Shown here in pieces: positions 1-9,703 of a stretch of 64,000 bases of DNA. The translations under genes were made by a program, and so were the position numbers. The stretch's first letter is position 1; every line of letters starts with the position of its first letter. Source of the DNA: Tupaia tana (taxonomy: Eukaryota; Chordata; Mammalia; Scandentia; Tupaiidae). Location: NCBI GenBank assembly GCA_026018925.1, contig JAKSZU010000009.1:31604583-31668582 (forward strand). Direction: 5' to 3'. The notes below the pieces were generated by a model. It had not been told where the DNA came from. It saw only the letters and a list, made by a program, of their open reading frames with translations, and searched no databases.

Positions 1-353
1 GCAATTAGAGTATTCACATTTTAAATCATTGATATAGTAGAATCTATAACTACAAAGTCTGTGACTTTTTCCTATTCATTAAACTTATTCTTTTTTTACC
101 CCAGCTTTATTGAGATATAGCTGACTAATGAAATTGTATACATTTTGACATTGGACAGTGGTAAAACATGAAGCTCTGTGGGGCTCACTCACATCGAAAG
201 GTTCCCAGTTTGCTTTCAGAGGATTCCCTGAGTATGCCAGGCATTCACGTGACTACGATTCAGGGCATTTACATTCCTACAAATAGTGCATAAGGGTTCT
301 CTTTTCTCAACATCCTTACCAACACTTGCTAGCTCTTGTCTTTTATCACAGTC

Positions 354-770
354 ATCTGTATTAGTCAAGTTCTCCAGAGAAACGTAATAAGACAGATAAG
401 TAGGTAGATCGATAAGTAGGTAGATTGTAGACAAAAAGAAGATTGATTATAGGAATTGACTCATGTGATTATGGAGGTTAAAAAAAAATATCTCACAATA
501 TGTTGATCACAAGTTGGAGAACTGGAAAGCTAACAGTGTAATTCAGTCTGATTCTGAAGGCTTGCTAACCAGGAGAGCCTATTGTATAACTCCACATTCT
601 AGGCTAAATGCTTGAGAACCAGGAATGCCACTGGTGTCATTCCTGAGTCCAGAGACCCGAGAATTAAGAACTTCATTGTCTAAGCACAGAAAATAGATGT
701 CCCAGTTCAGTGAGAGAGAGGGGAAGAGAGAGGAGACAGAGAGAGAGAATTTAGCAATATCCACTTAAGA
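354..770 (-). mobile_element. Ancient interspersed repeat, probably MaLR/LTR-like, antisense
   Basis: The segment begins with a characteristic end resembling 'attagtcaagttctccaga', common in old placental repeats, and continues with a degenerate GATA-rich and GA-rich body. It interrupts the antisense L1: L1 C-terminal sequence is visible before 354 and again after 770. I recognise the motif but cannot name the family safely. Confidence 0.45.
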
Positions 771-964
771 TTTATCCATATCTTTGAATGACTTGACACC
801 TCATTCCTTTTAATTGCTGAATATTACTCCATTGCATGGATGTACCACACTTTTTTTAAGCATTCACTTAGTAAAGAACATCTTGATTGTTCTTAGTATT
901 TTGCAGTTATAAATAAAGATGCTACAAACATTTTTGTGCAAGTTTTGTGTGACCCTAAATTATT

Positions 965-1170
965 TTAAAATTTACTTTATTCATTATGGAGAGCACATGC
1001 ATGCATGAGTGAGAAAAGCACCTTTGACAGGTTCTCATCAGGCCAAGATGCCCTTTATCCAGTCCTCCACCTCATCAGGACACTTGGTATTTATGTAAAC
1101 ATCCAGCGTGTTCTCAGGAAGACCTAGGGATATGAACCTGTGGTAAGCCATGTAGCTTCGTACAGTGCAG
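965..1170 (-). mobile_element. Second tRNA-derived SINE family, antisense copy
   Basis: On the minus strand there is a B-box-like 'ggttcatatccc', then a body and an AATAAA-rich tail (read on the plus strand as 'ttactttattcattatgg'). Layout and tail match copies at 24068-24290 and 35262-35520 better than the abundant CYN-like SINE. The copy is diverged and its ends are approximate. Confidence 0.4.
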
Positions 1171-1513
1171 TTCAGTTTAAAACAGACTGTACCACAATGG
1201 CCCTAAGTTTTCAAATCAATTGGATAAATACATAGGGGCATCACTGCTGGATCATCTGTAAGATTATGTTTAACCTTGTAAGAAATAGCCAAACTGCTTT
1301 CAAAAGTGGCTGTACCATTTCCATCTCCACTAGCAATGAATGAGAGTTCCTGTTGCTCCACATCCATGCCAGGTATTGGTAAAATCGGTTATCTTTATTT
1401 TAGTCACTCTAATAGGTAACTGTATTATATTGTTGTTTATTTTGAATTTCCTTAATAATACATAATGGTGAGAATCTTTTCACATGCTCATTTGTCATCA
1501 GTATATGTTTTCT

Positions 1514-1765
1514 TTTTTTTGAGAGGTTTTTGCTATAGGGCGCGTGCACTTGCCAGCCAGACAGAGACAGAGAGATAGAAAGCAAGAAATCACCCCCCGG
1601 GGGGATGGCCACGCCGCAATCCTTTCTCCTTCATTCTCCTCTCAGGATCTTGGGCACGCACGCACACACGCCTGGCGTGAGTTTTAAGCCACCAGGTCCG
1701 GGATGCAAACCGCGGTCTACTACGTGGGAGTCCAGCGACATAGCCATTAGGCTAACTGCTGGTGC
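1514..1765 (-). mobile_element. CYN-like tRNA SINE, long type, antisense
   Basis: Read on the minus strand it has a tRNA-like head with A and B boxes, a GTGTGCGTGCGTG-like tract, the C6/G6 hairpin (CCCCCCGGGGGG near 1591-1602), a TCTG-rich tract and a short A tail. A perfect 18-bp TSD, catcagtatatgttttct, flanks it at 1496-1513 and 1766-1783. Several CpGs remain, so the copy is fairly young. It inserted into the antisense L1. Confidence 0.95.
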
Positions 1766-2344
1766 CATCAGTATATGTTTTCTAATAAGGTATTTTTTCG
1801 TTTCTTTTGCCCATTTTTTTAAAAAATAGGCTGTTTGTTTTCTTATTCTTAAGCTTTTAGAATTGTTTATATATTTTGGAGATAAGTCCTTTATTAGGTA
1901 TGTATTTTACAAATATTTCCATCTTTTTATGCCTTGTTTCTCCATTCTTTTAACAATGTATTCTGCAGAATAAAATTAATTTTCATGAAATCTATCTTAT
2001 CAGTTTTTCTCTCATGGACGATACATTTTTTATTGTATTAAAATCTTATCACCGAGAACTTATCTGCAAGAAGTTTTATAGTTCTGGATTTTACACTTAA
2101 GTCTATGATCCATTTTGAGTTCATATTTGTGAAAGATGTAAAGTCTATGCTCTGTTTCATTTTTTTGCATATTGTGTCAAATTGTTCCAGCACCATTTGT
2201 TGGAAAGTCTTTTTCACCATTTAATTATCTTTGTACATTTGTCCAAGATCAGTTGACTATATTAGCTTGAATCTTTTTCTGGGCTTTCCATTCTGATTCA
2301 TTTATATAATTGTCTATGTTTTCACTGATACCAAACTATTTTGG

Positions 2345-2551
2345 TTACTTTAGCTTTAAAGAAATCTTGAGATCAAGTAGTGTTATTCCTCCAGCTTTGA
2401 TTTTCTTCACTATTTTATTGGCCCTTCTGGGTCTTTTGCCTTTCCATATAAATTTGAGTGTCAGTTTCCCAATAACTACAAAATAGCTTGCAGGAATTTT
2501 TGTTTGGGACTGCATTAAATCCATAGACAAATTTGGTAGAACTAACATCAT
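2345..2551 (-). pseudogene. L1 ORF2 C-terminal fragment
   Basis: The 68-residue minus-strand frame contains 'IPASYFVVIGKLTLKFIWKG' followed by a GGITLLDLK motif. This is the L1 ORF2 segment downstream of the reverse transcriptase that usually reads IPAS-F..IDKLILKFIWK...GGLTLPDFK. It is a remnant in a dead L1, with no connected frame on either side. Confidence 0.85.
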
Positions 2552-2934
2552 AATGATAGTTTTGAATTTATAAATATGGATTGATTTAGCTCTTTGTTTT
2601 CCTTCATCAGTGTTTTCTAGTACACTGGAAACAGATGAGATGCATTTTTGTTAAATTTATATCCAAGCATTTATTTGTGGTGTCATTGTGAATGTTATTT
2701 ATTCTTAATTTTAATTCCAGTTGTTCACTGCATATAAGGAGAAGATATTGTCTTCTGTGTATTTACTTAGCATCCTAAAAACTTACTATACTTATTACTT
2801 CCATGAGAGGTTTTAGTTTGTTTGTTTTGGTAGGGTTTGTTTTGTTTCGTTTGGTTTGGTTTTCTGTTTAGATCATAATGTCACATGAAAACAAAAAACA
2901 TAAAGGCCATTTTATTTCTTCCTTTCAGTATACA

Positions 2935-2969
<35 letters not shown>

Positions 2970-2982
2970 GAAAGTACATTTT

Positions 2983-3225
2983 TTTTGAGAATTTTTTGCT
3001 ATAGGGCACGTGCACTCGCCAGAAAGACAGAGAGACAGAAAGTGAGAAATCACCCCCCGGGGGGATGGTCACACTACAATCCCTTCTCTTCCATTCTCCT
3101 CTCGGGATCTTGGGCACACATGCACACGAGCCCGGCGTGAGTTTAAGCCACCAGGTCTGGGACTCGAACCATGGTCAACTACATGGGAGTCCAGCAACAT
3201 AGCCATTACGCCAACTGCTGATCCA
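2983..3225 (-). mobile_element. CYN-like tRNA SINE, long type, antisense
   Basis: The body includes the full C6/G6 hairpin near 3053-3064. A 13-bp TSD, gaaagtacatttt, flanks it (2970-2982 and 3226-3238). A separate poly(T) run of about 30 bases lies just outside at 2938-2967, so that run is not the tail of this copy. It sits in antisense L1. Confidence 0.93.
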
Positions 3226-3251
3226 GAAAGTACATTTTAAAATAGGAGTAT

Positions 3252-3482
3252 TGGGGCCACAGGTGGCATAATGGTTAAGGTACTGGACTCCCACATTTTC
3301 GCCTGGACTGGCAGCTTGAAACTCACACTGGGCACATGTGCATGTTTACCCAAAATCCTGAGAGGATAATGAAGGAGAAGGGATTTTGGTGTGGCCATCC
3401 TCACTGTGGGGTGATTTCTTGTTTTCTGTCTCTCTGTCTCTATGGCCAGCACACATGCTCTACAACAAAAATCTCCCCCAAC
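3252..3482 (+). mobile_element. CYN-like tRNA SINE, older variant, sense
   Basis: A tRNA-like head ('ggccacaggtggcataatgg'), diverged middle, TCTG tract and A-poor end are visible. A 12-bp TSD, aaataggagtat, flanks it (3240-3251 and 3483-3494). It landed about 15 bp beyond the 3' TSD of the SINE at 2983-3225 and in opposite orientation, so the two form a back-to-back pair. CpG sites are largely decayed. Confidence 0.9.
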
Positions 3483-4554
3483 AAATAGGAGTATAAGAGA
3501 TGTTTTTCAGTTTTCTTCTTATTTCTTATTTACATAATCACTGTATATCTTTATACCTTTTTAAAAAAATAACATTATTGTAATAGCTTGGTCTGCACTA
3601 TGATGACAAATAAATTGGTTAAGAATATTCTTGCCTTTTTGCCAATACTAAAAGAAGAATTCGGCATCTCATCATTGAGTATGTTATTTGCAGGTACATA
3701 AAATATTATATATCAAAAGAGAATGTCCCTTTATTTCTAATTTGCTGAGAATTTTATCAAGAATGGGTGTTAGGTTTTGTGAAATATTTTTTCTACATCA
3801 ATTGATATGATATGATTTTTTTCCTTCTTTAGTCCATTTATGTAGTAGATTGCACTGATTGATTTTCAAATGTTGAACCAGCTTTCAATATCTAGAATAA
3901 ATTCCACTTGGTGGTATATAATTATTTTTAGAAAATTTTTGAATCAATTTTAGTATTTTGTTCAGGATTTCTGCATTCATATTCATGAGAAAAAAATGGC
4001 CTATAGTATTCCTGTCATGAAATATTTATATAATCATGCAGCTTAAAAATCGGGATACATTCTGAGAAATGCCTCATTAGGCAATTTCATCATTTTTTGA
4101 ACATCATAGAGTGTACTTACACAAACCTAGATGGCATAGCTTACTACACACCTAGGTTATATGGCATAGCCTATTGCTCCTAGGCTACAAACCTGTACAG
4201 AATATTACTGTACTGAATACTGTAGGAAACTAACACAATGGTATGTATTTGCATATCTAAACATGTCTAAATATAGAAAAATTACAGTAAAAACACAGTA
4301 TAAAAAGATTTTTTAAAAAAGTAACTTACATTGAGTCCTTTCTATGAATAGACCTTGTATCACTGAAAGCTGCTCTGGATGAGTCAGTGAGTGGTGAGTG
4401 AATATGAAGGCCTAAGTCATTATTGTACACTATTGTAGACTTCATAAACATTGTGCACTTAGGCCATGCTAAATTTATTTCTAAAATAAAATATTTAATA
4501 ATAAATTAACATTAGCTTACAGTAACTTTTTTATTTTACAACTTTCTTTTTTTA

Positions 4555-5320
4555 ATATATTTTCATCTCAATTTCTTTTGTACATTCAATATCATGTATC
4601 ACTTAGCTTGCAAAGTGAATATTCTAACCTATATACTTTTCTCAGCAATCCATTTGGGAATACTATACACATCATCCTCAACAGACAATAACCCATCTCT
4701 CTGTCCCACAAATGCCCTGCCCTTCCATTCTTTTCCCCAGTGTCCCTCCTCAGTCTCTCCTCCTTCACCCACTCTCTTCCCAGACTGTATTCAGTATTTA
4801 TAACCATTTTCTATGTTTCTATATTCTCTAGTCATTAAATTTCAGACATAGAGTGTGGACACTCAGTATATATTAAGTGGAGACATACAATGTCTCTCCT
4901 TCATAGCCTGACTTGTTTCATTCAGCAGTAAATATTCCTTATTCATCCACTTTCTGTCAAATGCCAGGGTCTTCTGTTTTTTTTTTTGTTTGTTTGTTTT
5001 TTGATGAGTAGTATTCCATAGAGTATATGTGCCTCACTTTTTCAGTCCATTCATCTGTTCATGGGCATTTGGATTGGTTACATGTCTTAACAATTGTAAA
5101 TAATGCTGCTATAAACATCTGTGTGCAAGCACTTTTCCAACTAATGATTCTTCTGCCCTTTGGGTAGATACCAAAGTGTGGGATTATTGAATCACGTGGT
5201 AGTTCTTTTTTTTCCTTTAATTTTTTTATTTCAATTTTGTTTATATATTCAATCACATGTTACTTAGCTTGCAAAGTGAATATTCCAACATGTGTACATT
5301 TCTCACCAGTCCAGTTAACA
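4555..5320 (-). mobile_element. Lineage-specific L1 3' end(s), antisense, two stacked copies
   Basis: Antisense L1 3' UTR and ORF2 C-terminus occupy 4555-5212. The same 3'-terminal stretch ('acttagcttgcaaagtgaat') is then seen a second time at 5261-5280, behind its own T-rich tail. So there are two 5'-truncated copies of one subfamily, the second only about 105 bp. Possible flanking duplications are aactttctttttt (4541-4553) and aactatctttttt (5324-5336). The 3' UTR resembles those at 41262-41512 and 62700-62970. Confidence 0.8.
5059..5212 (-). pseudogene. L1 ORF2 extreme C-terminus fragment
   Basis: The minus-strand frame ends with '...FIAALFTIVKTCNQSKCP', matching the typical L1 ORF2 tail motif AALFTIAKTWNQPKCP. 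It belongs to the truncated L1 inserted in the Tigger element. The open frame continues upstream to 5256, but the part above about 5212 comes from the neighbouring T-rich L1 end and not from ORF2. Confidence 0.8.
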
Positions 5321-5408
5321 ATAACTATCTTTTTTAACTCTTTGACTCTTGTAATAACAATTAGCTTAAAACACAAACACACTGTGTTTTAAGTCATACA
5401 AAAATGTT

Positions 5409-5673
5409 TTTTTTTTTTTTTTTTTTTTTTTGGAGAGGTTTTTGCTATAGGGCACGTGTGTTCGCCAGACAGACAGAGAGACAGAAAGCGAGAAATCACC
5501 CCCCAGGGGGGTTGGCCATGCTGCAATCCCTTCTCCTCCATTCTCCTCTCAGGATCTTGGGCACACACGCACTCGTGCCCGGTGTGAGTTTTAAGCCACC
5601 GGGTCTGGGACGTGAACCATGGCCCACTACATGGGAGTCCAGCAACATAACCATTACGCTAACTGCTGGTCCC
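5409..5673 (-). mobile_element. CYN-like tRNA SINE, long type, antisense
   Basis: A T run of about 25 bases leads into 'ggagaggtttttgctatagg', the standard 3' end of the family, and the copy runs to the tRNA head at 5673. The short TSD aaaatgtt (5401-5408 and 5674-5681) marks insertion into Tigger sequence, which resumes at once on the right. The hairpin is intact near 5500-5511. Confidence 0.92.
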
Positions 5674-5778
5674 AAAATGTTCTTTCTTTATAGCCTTCCT
5701 CTATAAACTTTTCTACTTTAATGTTTTCAAAATATTTTTCCTTTTTAATTTTTTTGTCCTTGTTAAAAAATTAACACA

Positions 5779-6028
5779 TGTGACCATGGCATAATGGTTA
5801 CATCATTGGACTCCCACATGGCTGACCACAGTTCAAGGCCAAGAACTGGTGGCTTGAAACTTATGTGTGTGCATGCTCCAAATTCTAAGAACAGATTGGA
5901 GGAGAAGGAATTGCAGCATGGCCATCCCTCCTGGGGGTTTATTTCTCACTTTCTGTCTCTCTGTCTCTCTCTGTATATCTCTCTTGTGAGTGTATACGCC
6001 CTATAGCAAAAATCTCTCTAAAAAAATC
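5779..6028 (+). mobile_element. CYN-like tRNA SINE, older variant, sense
   Basis: The tRNA-like head starts within 'tgaccatggcataatggtta'. The middle is diverged, the hairpin is reduced, and the 3' end 'cgccctatagcaaaaatctc' is recognisable. Flanks share a weak taacaca repeat. Host DNA on both sides is Tigger. It is clearly older than the CpG-rich copies. Confidence 0.85.
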
Positions 6029-6191
6029 TAACACAAACACATATTATTTTAGATCTACACAAAGTCAAGATAATGAGTATCACTGTCTTCAACCTCTGCA
6101 TTTTGTCCCACTAGAAGGTCTTCAGGGGGAATAACACACAGAGAGCTATCCTCTCCTATGGTAAGAATGCCTTCTTCTAGAGTACCTCCTT

Positions 6192-6464
6192 TTTATTTTA
6201 TTTTTTTTTTTTTTTTGAGTTTTTTGCTATAGGGCACGTGTGCTCACCAGAAAGAGAGAGATAAAAAAAACAGAAAATGAGGAATCAGCCCCCAGGGGGC
6301 ATGGCCACACTGCAATCCATCCTCCTCCATTCTTCTCTCTGGATCTTGGACACATACGCACATGCGCCCAGTGTGAGTTTAATTCACCGGGTTTGGGAAT
6401 CGAACCATGGTCGAATACATGGGAGTCCAGCAACATAGCCATTATGCCAACTGCTGATTCTGTG
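6192..6464 (-). mobile_element. CYN-like tRNA SINE, long type, antisense
   Basis: It has a T-rich tail, 'tttttgctatagggcacgtg', a body with hairpin near 6289-6299, and the head ending in 'actgctgattctgtg'. A perfect 12-bp TSD, gagtacctcctt, flanks it (6180-6191 and 6465-6476). The insertion splits a conserved Tigger stretch, so the two Tigger halves can be rejoined by eye. Confidence 0.94.
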
Positions 6465-6741
6465 GAGTACCTCCTTAAAGGCCTCTCTGAAGCTCTACTT
6501 CAGGAGGTGTGTCACTCCTTTCGGAAGGTGGTTTGCTTGATTTCTTTTTTTTTTTCTCTTGTTTTTCAAATCACAGATTTGTCTGTAAATAGATGCTACA
6601 CCATTCACATTCCTCTCCATTAATCAAAACCTCCTTGGCATGGGGCCCATGTTTTTAGACATTTTAAGGAGATTGTTGAGGTCTATAAAGTTTTTGACCT
6701 TATTAAACCATTCACTGTTAATTTTCTTGGGAGTTGTTCTT

Positions 6742-6981
6742 CTATATTTTATTTTCTCTTGCCTCTTCAGCTATATCATCCTGGTCCAAATCCAACAATT
6801 CCTCCTTAGTGGATTCATCAGGACCCACCTCTAGGGTTTTCTCAATGTCATCCTCATCCATACCTAGGTTAAAGTTGTTTGCTATCTCAACCACGTCCTT
6901 GTTCATTTTTGCAAACTCTTCATCCTTGGAAAATCCTTTGAAGTCATGGACAATCCTCCTGAGTGTCCCGCTGTCCTTCAT
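6742..6981 (-). pseudogene. Tigger transposase C-terminal region, fragment
   Basis: The 79-residue frame contains an acidic segment, 'NLGMDEDDIEKTLEVGPDES' followed by TKEELLDLDQDD. This resembles the region after the DDE domain of Tigger (pogo-like) transposases, where DED-rich and EEL-type motifs are usual. The reading frame is broken from the neighbouring pieces. Confidence 0.75.
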
Positions 6982-7076
6982 GACATTACCTCAAGCACAA
7001 GCAAGGTTCTTGATGTAGTTATAAATGTAATTCTTCCAGAACTGAATCAGTGTCTTCTCAGTGTCCTCCTCAGGTA

Positions 7077-7274
7077 CTAGGCCTTAAAAGCAGCTATAAT
7101 TCCTTGATCCACTTGTTGAATCAAACAGGTGATGCTTGGAGGAAGAAACACTATTTTGGTATTGGGATAAAAATCACTAATAAAAAAAGGATGTGTGGGA
7201 ACATTTATAAACAATAAGCAAACTCTTGAACAATATTTTATTTTCCAGATATTATTTCTGCTTTTCACAAGCAT
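7077..7274 (-). pseudogene. Tigger transposase DDE-domain fragment
   Basis: The frame ends with a run including 'VFLPPSITCLIQQVDQGIIA' and AFKA. That is the diagnostic pogo/Tigger motif normally close to VFLPPNTTSLIQPMDQGVIAAFK. Upstream 'FINVPTHP' corresponds to the usual LLDNAPGHP, so the second catalytic Asp-containing motif has decayed (LDN to FIN). It is a dead transposase relic in the same orientation as the flanking frames. Confidence 0.9.
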
Positions 7275-7314
7275 AGAAATTCAGGAGAGTATCTTGGAAG
7301 AGGAGTTGGGTCAT

Positions 7315-7551
7315 CTATGATTTCTTACTGCTCTGATAGTACGCTGGTAGTGTGTGCTTACCGATATACATGAAGACCCTGGGGTTCTCACTATGCCAGG
7401 TCACAAAGGGTTTCAATTTGTAATCTGCAACATTGCTACAAAGCAAAACTATTCTTCTGTCCTTAGGAAATCTTGAAACCTGGCATTGATTTGACCTCCT
7501 CATGGATAAAAGCCTTTTCAGACATCCATTTCCAGAAGAGGAACGTTTCAT
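7315..7551 (-). pseudogene. Tigger transposase DDE-domain fragment, upstream part
   Basis: The frame has 'CSNVADYKLKPFVTWHSENP', corresponding to the Tigger segment C.NA.GDFKLKPLLIYHSENP. It then has 'TLPAYYQSSKKS', matching the usual LPVYYRSNKKAWM. The acidic residue of the normally present GD is shifted to AD. Together with 6742-7274 it gives a broken but collinear transposase of about 270 residues. Confidence 0.9.
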
Positions 7552-7815
7552 CCATGTTTAAGATTTGCTCTGGCAAGTAATTTTCCCTCACAAATGGCTT
7601 ATCTAGAGTTACCAAAAATTCTTCAGCTATCTCACATCAGTACTGGCAGACTCAACATTCTCATTCACATTATATAATGAATAACAATTTTTGAGTCATT
7701 TAAACCACTCAGAACTAACAGTAAAATAAACATCACAGTCAAGACCAGTCATTCTTTTCCCATTGATAACAAACTTTTTGCTTTGTCAGTGATTGTTATG
7801 GTGCTAAGGATGCAC

Positions 7816-8232
7816 TTTTGTGTCTGACCTTCAAAGCAGGTCAAGTTTGATTGCGACTCTCTGGATATGCCTGTCTTTCTACATTTCAGGGTGGTTTTCT
7901 ACTCTGAAACCTCAGCTCCCTGACTGGCCCAAGGAAAGTCATAGATTTTTCAGTTTTTGTAATTTTTATAGTGAGTTTTGGGGTGTTGCTTTCTAAACTC
8001 TTTATGTTGGAGCTGAAACAGGAAGTCCAAACAGACTTAAAACCAAGAATTCTAAGCAGAGGTGCAGCATGCACAAGCCCCACCTAGACACGTCCCAACA
8101 GAGCTCTTCCTGACCAAAATAAAAAACCCTCGCCTCAGTTCTTCCTTAGCAACCCATTTTTCTGGGACCCCTCCCTTCTTCTTAGGAGCTATTTTTCCTT
8201 ACCTCTCTTTCAATAAACTCCTTGCTTTGCTA
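7816..8232 (+). mobile_element. LTR-like segment of an endogenous retroviral type (tentative)
   Basis: Near the right end is a C/T-rich stretch followed by 'ctctctttcaataaactcct' and 'tgctttgctatcc', the polyadenylation-signal layout of a gamma-type retroviral LTR. It replaces the expected 5' part of the Tigger element. I see no internal retroviral coding sequence, so at most it is a solo or partial LTR. The left boundary and family are uncertain. Confidence 0.35.
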
Positions 8233-8795
8233 TCCTAAATAAATAAATAACGAGTCAATATAAATGTATGAAAAATTATTTGGGAAAAGTGATATAAAGA
8301 GTATACAACACATGCAAAGTAGGTGTTCCTGAAGAAGATAACCAAAGAAGAAAACCAAACAATACAAGAGGGAAAAAAAAGGTTTAATTCAGGAAAACAT
8401 TCAGGGGGAAAAAAAAAAGTTTTAGCCATCAGATTCAGTTTCTTCTCACTCCCTCACAGAATAAATTGGTATTAAAAAACAACACTGAAAGGTGGTTTAA
8501 TAAAATTAGTAAACTTCAGAGATAATGCCAAAGCTGGGATACGAAAGATCAATTAGACTTATAAATATAAAATATTAGCCTAGCCTCTGGTGAAGAATTC
8601 TTCACAGCAATAATCACTGTTAAAAGATAGTGCAGCAAGAAAGGATAGTGCAGCAAGCTTACAAAGAAAAGTGATCAAAGAATTTTATATCTAATCAGAG
8701 TCATTTAAATATAAAGGAACAGAGAGATTATTTTCCAATATCAAGTATTTTCAAATAACTCAGTTCATATAGTTCCCTTCTGTGTTATGTATGGG

Positions 8796-8801
<6 letters not shown>
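8233..8801. other. Unassigned interval
   Basis: A-rich sequence with no recognised gene. An 18-bp unit, close to agatagtgcagcaag plus flanking bases, occurs twice in tandem at about 8624-8660. Parts such as 'aaagaattttatatctaatc' faintly recall L1 ORF1 sequence, but not enough for a call. Confidence 0.3.

Positions 8802-8834
<33 letters not shown>
8802..8834. repeat. (TG)n microsatellite
   Basis: An uninterrupted TG run of about 33 bases, directly before the 7SL-like fossil. Potentially polymorphic. Confidence 0.97.
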
Positions 8835-8835
<1 letters not shown>

Positions 8836-8858
8836 ATTTTAAGGTGTCTCTTGGTGTT

Positions 8859-9017
8859 GTAATCCTCCAGTTTTAGCCTCCTGAGTAGCTAGGACCACAA
8901 ATAAGGCTCTTTTATATAGGGTATCATTATGTTGCCTATGTTGACCACAAGCTCACGATCTACTTGCCTCAGTTTCCTGAGTAACTGGGACTATAGGCAT
9001 ACTATTGTACTTGACCT
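8859..9017 (-). mobile_element. 7SL RNA-derived (Alu/FLAM-like) SINE fossil, antisense, possibly dimeric
   Basis: On the plus strand it reads as antisense Alu-like sequence. One unit contains 'agcctcctgagtagctagga'. A linker, 'ttttatatagggtatcatta', follows. A second unit contains 'tgcctcagtttcctgagtaa' then 'ctgggactataggcat', ending in a tgacc analogue of ggcc. The B-box-side motif CCTCCTGAGTAGCTGGGAC therefore appears twice, 101 bp apart, as in a two-monomer Alu. The copy is old and diverged. Confidence 0.7.
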
Positions 9018-9346
9018 TAAGGTTGGACTGGAAATTAAACACAGGCCTCTCATGGAGCCTTAGTCTGCCAAATGCAGTGTCAGGGAATGTTATTACGGCT
9101 GGGCCAAGTTCTAATGAGGCCTTACTGTACGATGGAGTAACTGCTGCATAAGACCAATCATTAAATACTTTTTATATAGCACATGAGTATGAGAATTATT
9201 GTTATGGAACAGAATGTAAACATATTTAACTATAACTATATAGAAGTAATATAAATAAAAGATGTCAGACAATAAAGAAGATGAATAACTATGAGGTATT
9301 ATATTAATTTTCTTAATATTTTAGTCTTTAATCCTGCCAAGTATGA

Positions 9347-9703
9347 CAGTTTTCAACTTACGATGGTTCAACTTATAGTTTTTCAATTTTATGATGGTGC
9401 TAAAGCAAAATACATTCAATAGAAACTACACTTTGAGTACCCATACAGCCGTTCTGTTTTTGACTTTCAGTATAGTATTCAATAAATTACATGAGATATT
9501 CAACACTTTATTATAAAATATACTTGTGTTAGGTGATTTTGCCCAACTACATGTTAATGTAAATGCTATGAACATATTTAAAGTAAGTTAGGTTAAGCTA
9601 TGGTGTTCAGTAGGTTAGACATATTAAATGCATTTTTTATTTATAATATTTTAAACTTACAATGGATTTATCAGGACATAACTCCATTATTAAGAAACAT
9701 TTC
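9347..9703 (+). mobile_element. Tigger-type nonautonomous DNA element (MITE)
   Basis: About 357 bp with related inverted ends: 'cagttttcaacttacgatgg' at the left, and 'aaacttacaatggatttatc' near the right. Internal motifs 'tattcaataaattacatgag' and 'aacactttattataaaatat' match an old placental Tigger-class MITE I recognise but will not name. There is no coding capacity. It appears nearly full length. Confidence 0.75.

Larger units (their letters stand above)
75..4010 (-). mobile_element. Old L1 (L1M type), 3' UTR and ORF2 C-terminal half, antisense
   Basis: The plus strand reads as antisense L1. It starts with the 3' UTR (T-rich, 'ccagctttattgagatata' near 103), passes through the ORF2 C-terminal region (about 270-345, 776-960 and 1200-1500) and continues into reverse-transcriptase sequence between 1784 and 4010. 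No long frame survives, so the copy is old and dead. It is split by an LTR-like repeat (354-770), a tRNA SINE of a second family (965-1170) and three CYN-like SINEs. The L1M assignment is from pattern recognition; the exact subfamily is unknown. Confidence 0.8.
4032..7815 (-). mobile_element. Tigger2-like (TcMar-Tigger) DNA transposon, disrupted
   Basis: The left terminal inverted repeat reads about 'aatcatgcagcttaaaaatc' at 4033, close to the Tigger2/MER8 end. It is followed by the Tigger body (the 'acctaggttatatggcatag' region). Transposase pieces lie on the minus strand at 6742-7551. The element is interrupted by L1 3' ends (4555-5320) and three SINEs (5409-5673, 5779-6028, 6192-6464). The distal end near 7815 is missing or replaced by an LTR-like sequence. 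The assignment rests on remembered consensus features, not a search. Confidence 0.8.

Noticed and set aside
205..270. Similarity of 'ccctgagtatgccaggcatt' region to the second SINE family
   Set aside because: Only about 45 bp with many mismatches; not enough to call an element.
7816..8232. Complete endogenous retrovirus
   Set aside because: Only an LTR-like end is suggested; no gag, pol or env sequence is seen nearby.
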